DNA of 64,000 nt from Ramlibacter montanisoli (GTDB lineage: Bacteria > Pseudomonadota > Gammaproteobacteria > Burkholderiales > Burkholderiaceae_C). Within the stretch, counting starts at the first letter, position 1. The number at the start of each line of letters is the position of its first letter. Of the stretch, positions 1 to 7,811 are shown piece after piece. The translations under genes were made by a program, and so were the position numbers. Location: assembly GCF_013087525.1 (NCBI RefSeq), contig NZ_JABFCS010000001.1, positions 4,092,001 to 4,156,000 of the forward strand, in the 5' to 3' direction. The notes under the pieces were generated by a model. It worked only from the letters and a program-made list of their open reading frames with translations. It was not told the DNA's origin and made no database searches.

Positions 1-953
1 CTCGTGGCTGCCTTCCAGTGCTTCGGTGATGCCGGGCGTGTCGTGGCAGTGCGCTGCGTTGGACGCGCCGTCCCACACCAGCGGCTTGCGCGAGGAGCGG
101 TCGCGCAGGAAGTAGCCGTTGGGCCCGACCAGGTAGGGCGAGCCGGTGCGGCGCGCCAGGAACTCGACGTCCAGCGAGGAACGGGGCGCCTCGTGCAGCA
201 TCACGTGGATCAGCCCGAACAGGAAGGCGGCATCGGTCTTGGGCTTGAGCGGAACCCACTGCGCCGAGCAGGCACCGGTGACCGACAGGTGCGGCTCCAC
301 CTGCACCCGCTTCATGCCGCGGGCCCGCGCGCGCGAGTGCCGCCAGATGCCCACCACGCCGCCCGAGGCCTCGATGTTGGAGCCGCAGGAGATCAGGTAA
401 TTGCACAGGGGCGTGTCGGCCGCGACGATGAAGGCGCGGTGCCAGAACTCGCCGTAAAGATGCTCTGAGTGGTAGCACTTGACGCCTGGCCGGAGCCGAA
501 GCCCATGTCCACCGGCCCCCAGGCCGCGAGGAAGGCGGGGAAGGTCCCCATGTACGACTGCGGCGTGCCGCCGCCGCCGAAGCTGGCGGCCACGCGCGGG
601 TAGCCGGATTCATCCGCGAGACCTTCCGCCCGCACCCGCGCCAGCTTCTCCGTGATGAGCGTCATCGCCTCGTCCCACGAGATCGGCACGAAGCCCGGAT
701 CCTCGTCGCGCCCCTTCTTCGGGTTGGTGCGCTTCATGGGCGTGAGCACGCGGTTCGGGTTGTAGGTCTTCTGGATCAGCCCGAAGGCCTTCACGCATAC
801 CTTGCCGCCGCCGGGGTGGATGCCGGCCGCGCAGAAATTGGGCTCGACTTCGGTCGCCACGCCGCCTTCCACCTTGACGGTGAGCAGGTCCGGCCCGGCC
901 ACGCACTGGTAGCAGAGCGTGGGCACGCGCCGGGTGGCGGCGGCGGCAGTCAT
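1..953 (-). CDS. padB: PadB-like molybdopterin oxidoreductase, N-terminal part (cut by window edge, one indel)
   Basis: Large catalytic subunit of a molybdopterin/Fe-S oxidoreductase. By family and context it is probably PadB, which oxidises phenylacetyl-CoA to phenylglyoxylate. The start at 953 overlaps the thioesterase stop (ATGA). Residues about 13-50 carry a CYQC motif and later cysteines (GGGKVCVK), the usual N-terminal Fe-S region, followed by NPNRVLTPMKR and WDEAM. After GFGSGQ the frame breaks near 483-486; adding one G (CAGGCG to CAGGGCG) restores VKCYHSEHLYGEFWHRA and an open frame to the window edge. The C-terminal part and any padC/padD lie beyond position 1. Membership of the Mo/W-bisPGD family is clear. 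The substrate is inferred from the pad and bcr neighbours, and another member acting on an aromatic or alkyl substrate is possible. Confidence 0.65.
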
Positions 954-1357
954 GCCATGCCCGCCTTCGCCGCCTTGGCGGCCAGCCGCTGCTCGGTCGT
1001 CGCCACGTCGACGATGAAGCGCTGGTGCGTCGCGCGGCAGATCGGGTCCACGCTGTCCTTGCCCTGCACCGAGAAGGTCACGGCGCGGCCCTTCAGCGCG
1101 ACCAGCTCCACCTCCAGTTCCACCGGCATGCCCTGCAGCGTGGCGGCGAGGTGGTCGAGTTCGATGCGCGTGCCCACGGAGTCCTCGCCGGGGTCCAGGT
1201 GCTGCAGCAGCAGCTCGCGGCAGGCGACTTCCACGTCGCGCACCAGCATGGGCGTGGCATACACGCGCGCCTTCTCGCCCATGAAGCCGATGGTGCGGTC
1301 GCGGGTGACTTCGAAGCGCGCCGTGTGGCGCAGGCCGGGTTGCAGGGTCGTCTTCAT
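950..1357 (-). CDS. FlK-like hotdog acyl-CoA thioesterase
   Basis: Protein of 135 residues resembling the fluoroacetyl-CoA thioesterase (FlK) family. Thr35, Glu43 and His69 have the same spacing (8 and 26 residues) as the catalytic Thr/Glu/His triad of FlK, and the block SVGTRIELDHLAAT around the histidine is typical. It probably hydrolyses a CoA thioester in the cytoplasm. It overlaps the LivF gene upstream and the padB-like gene downstream by ATGA junctions, so the three are translationally coupled. A good AAGGAA ribosome site precedes the ATG. A CoA-releasing step after phenylacetyl-CoA oxidation, or relief of stalled aromatic CoA esters, would fit this position, but the substrate is inference. 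Confidence 0.75.
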   Translation of the reverse strand: MKTTLQPGLRHTARFEVTRDRTIGFMGEKARVYATPMLVRDVEVACRELLLQHLDPGEDSVGTRIELDHLAATLQGMPVELEVELVALKGRAVTFSVQGKDSVDPICRATHQRFIVDVATTEQRLAAKAAKAGMA

Positions 1358-2067
1358 GCGGGAGTTCCTTCAGCACAGGTTCCGAGATAGGCGCGCTGCA
1401 CCTGGGGGTTGCGCAGCAGGTCCCGCGCGCCGCCCCCGAGCACGATGCGCCCGGTTTCCATCACGTAGCCGCGGTCGGCGATGCCCAGCGCCGCGCGCGC
1501 GTTCTGGTCCACCAGCAGGATCGTGGTGCCCAGCCGGCGCAGCGCGGCGATGCGCGCGAAGATCTCGGCCACCAGCCGCGGCGCCAGTCCCATGCTGGGC
1601 TCGTCCAGCAGCAGCAGGCGCGGCCGCGCCATCAGCGCGCGGCCGATTGCCAGCATCTGCTGCTGCCCGCCGGACAGGTTGCCGGCCGCCTCGCGGCGCT
1701 TCTCCGCGAGCACGGGGAACAGTTCCAGCACGGGGTCCAGGTGCGTGTCGCTGCCGCGGGCGAATGCGCCCAGCCGCAGGTTGTCCTCCACGCTCATGGG
1801 GCCGAACACCTGCCGGCCTTCCGGCACCTGCACGATGCCCAGCTGCGCGCGCGCGCGCGCCGGCAGCCGCGCCAGGTCCTGGCCCTCGAAGCGGATGCTG
1901 CCGCCGCTGGCGGGCTGCACGCCGGAGATGGTTCGCAGCAAGGTGGTCTTGCCGGCACCGTTGGCGCCGACCAGCGCCACCAGTTCGCCGGAGCGCACGT
2001 CCAGGCTCACGCCGGCCAGCGCGGGGATGCGGCCGTAGCAGCTGGAGAGCTTGGAAATCTCAAGCAT
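1354..2067 (-). CDS. livF: LIV-type ABC transporter ATPase (LivF)
   Basis: ATP-binding subunit of a branched-chain-amino-acid-type importer, 237 residues. Walker A is GANGAGKTT (around residue 35), the signature is LSGGQQQM and Walker B is LLLLDEPS, followed by the MGLAP segment characteristic of LivF. It forms the ATPase dimer with LivG on the inner face of the membrane. It overlaps livG by 8 bases and the thioesterase by 4. Five complete transporter genes lie in one minus-strand run that continues into an aromatic-acid oxidase, so uptake of an aromatic acid is more likely than of leucine; this substrate is inferred from context. Confidence 0.88.
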   Translation of the reverse strand: MLEISKLSSCYGRIPALAGVSLDVRSGELVALVGANGAGKTTLLRTISGVQPASGGSIRFEGQDLARLPARARAQLGIVQVPEGRQVFGPMSVEDNLRLGAFARGSDTHLDPVLELFPVLAEKRREAAGNLSGGQQQMLAIGRALMARPRLLLLDEPSMGLAPRLVAEIFARIAALRRLGTTILLVDQNARAALGIADRGYVMETGRIVLGGGARDLLRNPQVQRAYLGTCAEGTPA

Positions 2068-2863
2068 GCGCGGCCTCCGCTGCTTCGTCCTCGTCCAGCG
2101 TCGCGGTGTCGGTGCCGAGATAGGCCTCGATCACGCGCGGATCGGCCGCCACCTGCGCGGGCGTGCCCTCGGCCAGCTTGCGTCCGTGGTCCAGCACGAA
2201 CACGTGGTCCGACACTTCCATCACCAGCGCCATGTTGTGTTCGACCAGGACGATCGTGGTTCCGGTTTCGGCCAGCCGCTGGATCAGTGCGTCGATCTCG
2301 CGCGCCTCAGTCGCATTGAGGCCGGCCGCCGGTTCGTCCAGCAGCAGCACGGCAGGCGCGGTGGCCAGGGCGCGCGCGATCTCCAGCCGCTTGAGCGCGC
2401 CGTAGGGCATCGCGCCGGCCGAGGTGTCTTCCCAGCCGGCCAGGCCCACCAGCCGCAGCAGCTCGCGTGAAGCGGTACGGCATTCCGCTTCTGCGCGCGC
2501 CAGCGCGGGCGTGCGCAGCAGCGCGGAGAACAGCGAACAGGGCTCGCGCAGGTGGCGGCCGGTCATCACGTTCTCCAGCGCGGTCATGTTGAAGAAGACC
2601 TGCAGGTTCTGGAAGGTGCGCGCGATGCCCGCCATCGCGAAGCGGTGCGTGGGTTGGCCCGCGAGATCCTGGCCGGCCATGAGGATGCTGCCGCGATCGG
2701 GCCGGTACACGCCGCTGAGCATGTTGATCAGGCTGGTCTTGCCGGCGCCGTTGGGGCCGATCACGGAATGGATCAGCCCGGCGTGGAAGACGAGGTCGAT
2801 GCCGGCGATGGCGTGCACGCCGCCGAAGGACTTGGCCAGGCCGCTGGCGGTCATGAGCGTCAT
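2060..2863 (-). CDS. livG: LIV-type ABC transporter ATPase (LivG)
   Basis: Second ATPase of the importer, 267 residues. Walker A is GPNGAGKTS, the LivG-specific IARTFQNL block follows, and Walker B is LLLDEPAAGLN. The signature region reads MPYGALKRLE, where LivG proteins commonly have LPYGxQRRLE, so it is a normal variant. The start at 2863 overlaps the livM stop (ATGA). It pairs with LivF and couples ATP hydrolysis to the LivHM channel. Expression is probably set by the operon promoter upstream of livK. Confidence 0.88.
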   Translation of the reverse strand: MTLMTASGLAKSFGGVHAIAGIDLVFHAGLIHSVIGPNGAGKTSLINMLSGVYRPDRGSILMAGQDLAGQPTHRFAMAGIARTFQNLQVFFNMTALENVMTGRHLREPCSLFSALLRTPALARAEAECRTASRELLRLVGLAGWEDTSAGAMPYGALKRLEIARALATAPAVLLLDEPAAGLNATEAREIDALIQRLAETGTTIVLVEHNMALVMEVSDHVFVLDHGRKLAEGTPAQVAADPRVIEAYLGTDTATLDEDEAAEAAHA

Positions 2864-3846
2864 GAGGTCCTCCCGCGCCACCAGCGCGCGAGGCTGGGCA
2901 CCAGGCCCTGCGGGAACAGCACCATGGTGGCCACCAGCACCGCGCCGAAAACCATCATCTCGTAGTCCTTCAGCACCGTCAGCAGCTGCGGCAGCACGGT
3001 GAGCACGGCCGCGCCCACCACGGCGCCGAACACCGAGGCCATGCCGCCGAACACCACCATGATCACCAGCTCCACCGAGTGGAGGAAGGACGCCTTCACC
3101 GGCGTGATGAAGCCGGCGTAGTGCGCGGTCAGCGCGCCGGCCAGCGCCGCGAGCACCGCCGACAGCGTGAACACCTGCAGCTTGAAACGCGCGGCATCGA
3201 TGCCCAGCGTCTGCGCGGCGACCTCCGAGCCGTGCAGCGCCCGCAGCGCGCGGCCGTTGGGCGACTCGATCAGGTTCAGCGCCAGCCAGACCGTGCCGAC
3301 CAGCAGCACGCCGGCGATCCAGTACCAGAGCCGCTCGCCCTGCACCGCCCACCCGAACAGCACCAGCGGCGGCACCGTCATGCCGTCCGGCCCGCCGGTG
3401 AGCTTGTCCTCGGTGGTCAGCGCGATCGAGATGATCACGCCCAGGCCCAGCGTCGCCATCGCCAGCGTGTGGCCCTTCAGGCGCAGCGTGGGCCGGCCGA
3501 CGACATAGGCCAGTGCGCCGACGCCGGCACAGGCCGCCGGCAGCGACAGCCACACCGGCACGCCATAGCGCGCAGCGAGGATCGCGCTGGCATAGCCTCC
3601 CAGCGCGAAGAAGCCCGCGTGGCCCAGGCTGATCTGCCCCGCGTAGCCGATCAGGAGGTTGAGGCCCACGCACACCACCGCGTTGAGCGCGACCTGGATC
3701 GCGATCTCGTAGGCGTAGTTGTTCGGCAGTGCGAGCGGCGCCAGCACCCACAGCAGGGCGAGCAGCAGCGTGCCGCGCCCCTGCGGCCAGGCGGCGCGGC
3801 TGGGTGGGGCCGCGGCCTCAGACGCGGTCGCTGCGGCGGGCACCAA
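2860..3846 (-). CDS. livM: LIV-type ABC transporter permease (LivM)
   Basis: Membrane permease of about 328 residues with multiple hydrophobic helices and the LivM signature (NLLIGYAGQISLGHAGFFALGGY, residues about 63-85). The open frame begins at TTG 3846 with an in-frame GTG at 3843; a GGAGG lies just upstream, so either near-cognate codon may be used. Its 5' end overlaps the 3' end of livH by about 28 bases, which suggests translational coupling. It forms the transmembrane pore with LivH. Confidence 0.86.
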   Translation of the reverse strand: MVPAAATASEAAAPPSRAAWPQGRGTLLLALLWVLAPLALPNNYAYEIAIQVALNAVVCVGLNLLIGYAGQISLGHAGFFALGGYASAILAARYGVPVWLSLPAACAGVGALAYVVGRPTLRLKGHTLAMATLGLGVIISIALTTEDKLTGGPDGMTVPPLVLFGWAVQGERLWYWIAGVLLVGTVWLALNLIESPNGRALRALHGSEVAAQTLGIDAARFKLQVFTLSAVLAALAGALTAHYAGFITPVKASFLHSVELVIMVVFGGMASVFGAVVGAAVLTVLPQLLTVLKDYEMMVFGAVLVATMVLFPQGLVPSLARWWRGRTS

Positions 3847-4693
3847 GGAGGCCTCCGGGCAGGAAGAACAGGACGGCGAGGATCACGACGAACGCGATCG
3901 CATCCTTGTAGGCCGAGGACACCAGGCCGGCGCCCAGTCCCTCGACGATGCCGAGCACCAGGCCGCCGAGCACCGCGCCCGCGAAGCTGCCGAGGCCGCC
4001 CAGCATGGCGGCGGCGAAGCCCTTGAGGCCCAGCATGATGCCGGCGTCGTAGGAAGTGAAGGCGATCGGTGCGATCAGCACGCCGCCGATCGCGCCCAGC
4101 CCCGCGGCCAGGCCGAAGCTCGCGAACAGCACCGCGCGCGTGTTGATGCCCACCAGCTGCGCGGCCAGCGGGTTGTACGAGGTCGCCAGCATGGCCTTGC
4201 CCAGGAGCGTGCGGCGGTAGAAGGCGCCCAGGCCCACGACGGCCAGCGCCGCGCCGCCCAGCACCCACAGGCTTTGCGGCAGCACGGTCGCGCCGGCGAT
4301 GGAGATCGGCTCCTCGCCCGAGAAGCCCGGCAGACGGAACACGCCCTTGCCCCACACCAGCTGCGCCAGCCCGCGCAGGAACAGCGAGACGCCGATGGTG
4401 ATGATGATCAGCGTCACCGTTCCCGAATGCCGTGCCGGCGAGATCGCGATGCGCTCGATCAGCAGCGCCACGATCGCCGAGGCCGCCACCGCCAGCAGGA
4501 TGGACACCGGCAGCGGCAGGCCGAGCGCCAGCAGCGTCACCGCGCTCATGCCGCCGATCATCACGAACTCGCCCTGCGCGAAATTGATCGCGCCGCTGGC
4601 GTTGTAGACGATGGTGAAGCCCAGCGCGACCAGGGCGTAGATCGCGCCGGCGGTCAGCCCGCCGGCGATGAACTGGAGCCAGGCCGAGCCCAT
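3818..4693 (-). CDS. livH: LIV-type ABC transporter permease (LivH)
   Basis: Membrane permease of 291 residues. It opens with the LivH pattern (QFIAGGLTAGAIYALVALGF), contains NASGAINFAQGEFVMIGG, and has the cytoplasmic coupling segment around FAAAMLGGLGSFAGAVLGG. The ATG at 4693 follows the livK stop (4707) by 13 bases. The open frame runs back without a stop into the livK region only because of the livK indel, so the long fused frame is not a real protein. It pairs with LivM. Confidence 0.88.
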   Translation of the reverse strand: MGSAWLQFIAGGLTAGAIYALVALGFTIVYNASGAINFAQGEFVMIGGMSAVTLLALGLPLPVSILLAVAASAIVALLIERIAISPARHSGTVTLIIITIGVSLFLRGLAQLVWGKGVFRLPGFSGEEPISIAGATVLPQSLWVLGGAALAVVGLGAFYRRTLLGKAMLATSYNPLAAQLVGINTRAVLFASFGLAAGLGAIGGVLIAPIAFTSYDAGIMLGLKGFAAAMLGGLGSFAGAVLGGLVLGIVEGLGAGLVSSAYKDAIAFVVILAVLFFLPGGLLGARRSDRV

Positions 4694-4706
4694 GGCCGAT
4701 CCACGG

Positions 4707-5875
4707 CTACTTGACGAGCGACCAGTTGCCGTTGCGGACCTCGAGCATGCGGAATGCCGTGAGGTCCAGGCCCATGTGGTCGTTGGGGGGGACATGTTCA
4801 CCACGCCGCCCGTGCCCACGTAGCCGCGCGTGCCTTCGATCGCGTCGCGCAGCTTGGCCTTGTCGACCGAACCGGCCCGCTTGATCGCGTTGACCGCCAG
4901 CATCAGCCCGTCGTAGGCGTGGCCGCCGAAGGTGGAGACGTCGGTCTTGAACTTGTCCTCGTAGGCCTTGCGGTAGGCCACGACGACGGGCTTCTGCGCG
5001 TCCTCGGCGGGCAGCAGGTCGGACACCAGCAGGGCGGCGGCCGGCAGGCGCACGCCTTCGGCGGCGGGACCGGCCAGGCGGATGAACTCGCGCGAGGCGA
5101 CGCCGTGCGACTGGTACAGCGGCAGCGTCAGGCCGACCTGGCGGAAGTTGCGCGTGACGATCGCGGGGCCCTGGCCGAAGCCCGCGTTCAGCACGGCCTG
5201 CGCGCTGCTCGCCTTGATCTTCGCCAGCTGCGCCGTCATGTCGGTGTCGGTCGCGCCGTAGGTCTCGTCGGCGACGAACTCGACGCCGTACTTGGCGCCC
5301 ACCTTCAGGCATTCGCCGCGCATGGACTTGTCGAAGCCGCCGCTGCCGGAGATCAACGCCACCTTGCTCAGCTTGCGCGCCTGCAGGTCCACGAAGATCT
5401 TCTCGCAGGCCATGCGGTCGGTGTGCGGCGTCTTGAACACCCACTTCTTGGTCGGCTCGACGATCGGCACGGCGCCGGCCAGCGAGATGAAGGGCGTCCC
5501 CGCCTGTTCGGCCAGCGGCACGGCAGCCATGGTGGTGCCCGTCGTCGAGCCGCCCACCAGCACGTCCACCTTGTCCTGCTCGATCAGCCGCTTGGCGAAG
5601 GTGCGCGCCTTCTCGGCGTCGCCGGCATCGTCGTAGGAGACCAGCTGCACCTTGCGGCCGAGCAAGCCGCCCTCGGCGTTGATCTTCTCGACGTACATCT
5701 CCAGCGTCTTGAGTTCGGGATCGCCGAGGAAGGCCGCGGGGCCGGTGACGGAGAGGAAGGTGCCGATGCGGATCGGTTCCTGGGCGAGGGCGCTGCCGCC
5801 CGAGAGCGCCCCGGCGAGTGCGATGCCGGCGGCGGAGAGCAGGCGCAATGCGCCCTCGAAGCGAATGCGAACCAT
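4707..5875 (-). CDS. livK: Periplasmic substrate-binding protein of the LIV-type importer (one indel)
   Basis: Type I periplasmic binding protein that captures the substrate for LivHMGF. It starts at 5875 behind AGGAGACAAG and has a clear signal peptide ending near SALAQEP (residue about 32). The mature part shows IRIGTFLSVTGPAAFLGD and DDAGDAEKA. The frame breaks in a run of seven G at 4785-4791: a run of five or eight restores the expected NMSP(P)NDHMGLD segment and the natural stop at 4707, giving about 389 residues. A homopolymer error is the simplest explanation. The ligand is unknown; genomic context points to an aromatic acid. Confidence 0.85.
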
Positions 5876-5921
5876 GAGCTTGTCTCCTGTAGGTGCCGGA
5901 CTCGTAGAATCGGTCGCAGCT

Positions 5922-5956
5922 GAATTCATTCTGGTAGCCTGATGCCGGAATTCATT
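5922..5956. promoter_or_regulatory. Direct repeat GAATTCATT x2 in the livK/GNAT divergent promoter
   Basis: Two exact copies of GAATTCATT (5922-5930 and 5948-5956), 26 bp apart, lie in the 163-base gap between livK (minus) and the GNAT/Rrf2 pair (plus). Same-face spacing and position suit an operator, possibly for the adjacent Rrf2 protein. A half FNR-like TTGAT follows at 5955. No confident -35/-10 pair was recognised. Confidence 0.35.
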
Positions 5957-6038
5957 GATCTGGCGTAAACTTTTGACTCGCACTTCCTCCCGTTTAACCC
6001 GTAGATCCCCACCGGCGATTCCGGCGAGCTCGGGAGCG

Positions 6039-6491
6039 GTGACCGTCCGCCCGGTGCGCCGCGCGGACCTCGAGCAGGTCATCTCCCTCGATGCCACCGT
6101 CACCGGGGTCGAGAAGCGCAGCTATTGGGAGCGCGTGTTCCGCCGCTACGGGCAGGCGGCGCGCGCCGAGCAGCGCTGGTTCCTGGTGGCCGTCGCCGGC
6201 AAGGAGGTCGTGGGCTTCCTCATCGGTGAAGTGCGCGACTGGGAGTTCGGCTCGCCGCCCTGCGGCTGGCTCTTCGCCATCGACATCGAGCCGCGGGCAC
6301 GGCAGGCCGGCATCGGCACGCGCCTGCTGGCGGCGCTGTGCGAGGGGCTGCGCGCCGCCGGCGTGCGCAAGCTGCGCACCATGCTGTCGAGCGACAACAC
6401 GCTGATCCTGTCCTTCTTCCGCAGCCAGGGCATGATGGCCGCGCCCATGATCCCGCTGGAGATGGACCTGGCCCCGGCGGAGCGCGCATGA
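6039..6491 (+). CDS. GNAT-family N-acetyltransferase
   Basis: GCN5-related acetyltransferase of about 150 residues. The open frame extends further upstream, but GTG at 6039 with GGGAG six bases before it gives the normal GNAT start (VTVRPVRRADLEQV). The acetyl-CoA loop is RARQAGIGTRLLAAL (motif A, R-x-x-G-x-G). The C-terminal part (SSDNTLILSFFRSQGM) is typical. The substrate is unknown. The stop overlaps the start of the Rrf2 gene (ATGA), so the pair is co-translated. Pairing with a regulator next to aromatic catabolism suggests signalling or protein acetylation, but that is inference. Confidence 0.8.
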   Translation: MTVRPVRRADLEQVISLDATVTGVEKRSYWERVFRRYGQAARAEQRWFLVAVAGKEVVGFLIGEVRDWEFGSPPCGWLFAIDIEPRARQAGIGTRLLAALCEGLRAAGVRKLRTMLSSDNTLILSFFRSQGMMAAPMIPLEMDLAPAERA

Positions 6492-6913
6492 AGTTGCAGG
6501 TCAACACCAAGCTGGCGCTGTGCAGCGTCATGGAATTCGCGGCCGACCCGCAGCGGCACATCCCCGCCGCCGAGATCGCCGAGAAATACGGCGTGTCCGC
6601 CCACCACCTGGCCAAGGTGCTCGCCGAGCTGGCGCGTGCCGGCGTCGTCGAGTCGGTGCGCGGCGTCGGCGGCGGCTACCGCTTCGCGGCCAACGCGCGG
6701 CGCCTGACCTTGATGGACGTGATCAGCCTGTTCGAGGACGTCGCGCCCGCGCACCGGCGCGACGCCGAGGAAGGCACGCCGGTGGAGCGCGGCATCGGAT
6801 CGGTGCTGGCGGAGATCGACCAGATGGCGCGGGCCACCTTCAGCTCGATCACCATCGCCACCATGCTGCAGCTGGTGCAGCGCCAGCAATCGCGCGGGCG
6901 CACGCGCTCCTGA
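6488..6913 (+). CDS. Rrf2-family transcriptional regulator
   Basis: Winged-helix Rrf2 protein of 141 residues: LQVNTKLALCSVMEFAA opens the domain, IPAAEIAEKYGVSAHHLAKVLAELARAGVV is the helix-turn-helix, and VRGVGGGYRFA is the wing. The three-cysteine Fe-S cluster of IscR or NsrR is not seen; the only cysteine noted is near the N-terminus. It may therefore sense through another cofactor or through its GNAT partner. It ends 2 bases before the stop of convergent padI. The likely target is the divergent liv/padB operon, where the GAATTCATT repeats lie. Confidence 0.82.
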   Translation: MKLQVNTKLALCSVMEFAADPQRHIPAAEIAEKYGVSAHHLAKVLAELARAGVVESVRGVGGGYRFAANARRLTLMDVISLFEDVAPAHRRDAEEGTPVERGIGSVLAEIDQMARATFSSITIATMLQLVQRQQSRGRTRS

Positions 6914-6915
6914 GC

Positions 6916-7809
6916 TCACGGCAGGGCCTGGCCCTCCGCCGGCTGCGCCAGGCGCAGCAGCCACTGCCAGCCCTGGTCCACCTCGGCCTGCAGTTCGGCG
7001 ATCGAAGCCGGCGAGAGGCCGCGGTAGCGGCGCTGCAGCGCCAGGTAGTCCGCCACCGGCCGCGGCCGCAGCCCATAGTTCAAGGTGTAGCGGGTCCCGT
7101 CTTCCACTTCGTACAGCGGGAAGGCACCGCATTCCACCGCGTAGCGCGCTGCGCGCAGGCCGCCGTCGTCGCTCAGCCCCCAGCCTTCCACGCAGGGCAC
7201 CAGCAGGGTGAGCAGGCGGAAGCCGCGCAGGCCGCGCGCCTTGTCCACCTTGCGTCGCAGGTCGTCGAGGTGGCCGACGCTGGCCGTCGCGGCGTAGGGC
7301 ACGCCGTGCGCGGCCAGGATCGCCGTCAGGTTCTTCTTGCGCGTGGGCTTGCCTTGCGGCGTGGAGCTGGTGCGGGCGAAATGCGGCGTCGAGGAGGACT
7401 TCTGCGCGCCCGTGTTCATGTAGCCCTCGTTGTCCAGGCAGACGTAGAGGATGTCCTCGTTGCGCTCGGCGGCGGAGGACAGTGCCTGCAATCCGATGTC
7501 GTAGGTGCCGCCGTCGCCGGCCAGCACCACCACCTGCGTGTTCGAGCGGCCCTGCGCATCGAGTGCCCGGCGCAGCCCGGAAGCCGCCGCCGCGCTCGAC
7601 TCCAGCGTCGGCTGGTACACCGGGATGCGCAGCGAGCTGTAGGGCTGCGGGCCCGCGATGATCGCCATGCAGGAAGGCGGGATCACCGCCATGGTGTCGG
7701 CGCCGAGCTGCGCCAGCACGTGCCGCGCCGACAGCGCCTCGATGCAGCCCGGGCAGGCGGCATGGCCGGAACAGAGCATGGCCGGCGTGCGTTCGAGGGT
7801 GGTTTCCAT
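6916..7809 (-). CDS. padI: 2-Oxoacid oxidoreductase beta subunit (thiamine diphosphate), PadI-like
   Basis: ThDP-binding beta subunit, 297 residues. Cys13, Cys19 and Cys22 (CSGHAACPGC) fit the N-terminal [4Fe-4S] region, and LAGDGGTYDIG (near residue 96) with LDNEGYMNTG is the ThDP/Mg motif. It would carry out decarboxylation and CoA acylation of a 2-oxoacid. With padG, padE and the flavoprotein it matches phenylglyoxylate:acceptor oxidoreductase, which makes benzoyl-CoA from phenylglyoxylate. It starts 2 bases after the padG stop. Pyruvate- or indolepyruvate-type activity cannot be excluded by sequence, but the bcr context favours phenylglyoxylate. Confidence 0.8.
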   Translation of the reverse strand: METTLERTPAMLCSGHAACPGCIEALSARHVLAQLGADTMAVIPPSCMAIIAGPQPYSSLRIPVYQPTLESSAAAASGLRRALDAQGRSNTQVVVLAGDGGTYDIGLQALSSAAERNEDILYVCLDNEGYMNTGAQKSSSTPHFARTSSTPQGKPTRKKNLTAILAAHGVPYAATASVGHLDDLRRKVDKARGLRGFRLLTLLVPCVEGWGLSDDGGLRAARYAVECGAFPLYEVEDGTRYTLNYGLRPRPVADYLALQRRYRGLSPASIAELQAEVDQGWQWLLRLAQPAEGQALP

Positions 7810-7811
7810 GG

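Noticed and set aside
3818..6103. Fusion of the LivK receptor with the LivH permease
   Set aside because: The G-run error at 4785-4791 removes the livK stop; a periplasmic receptor and a LivH start with its own ATG are clearly separate.
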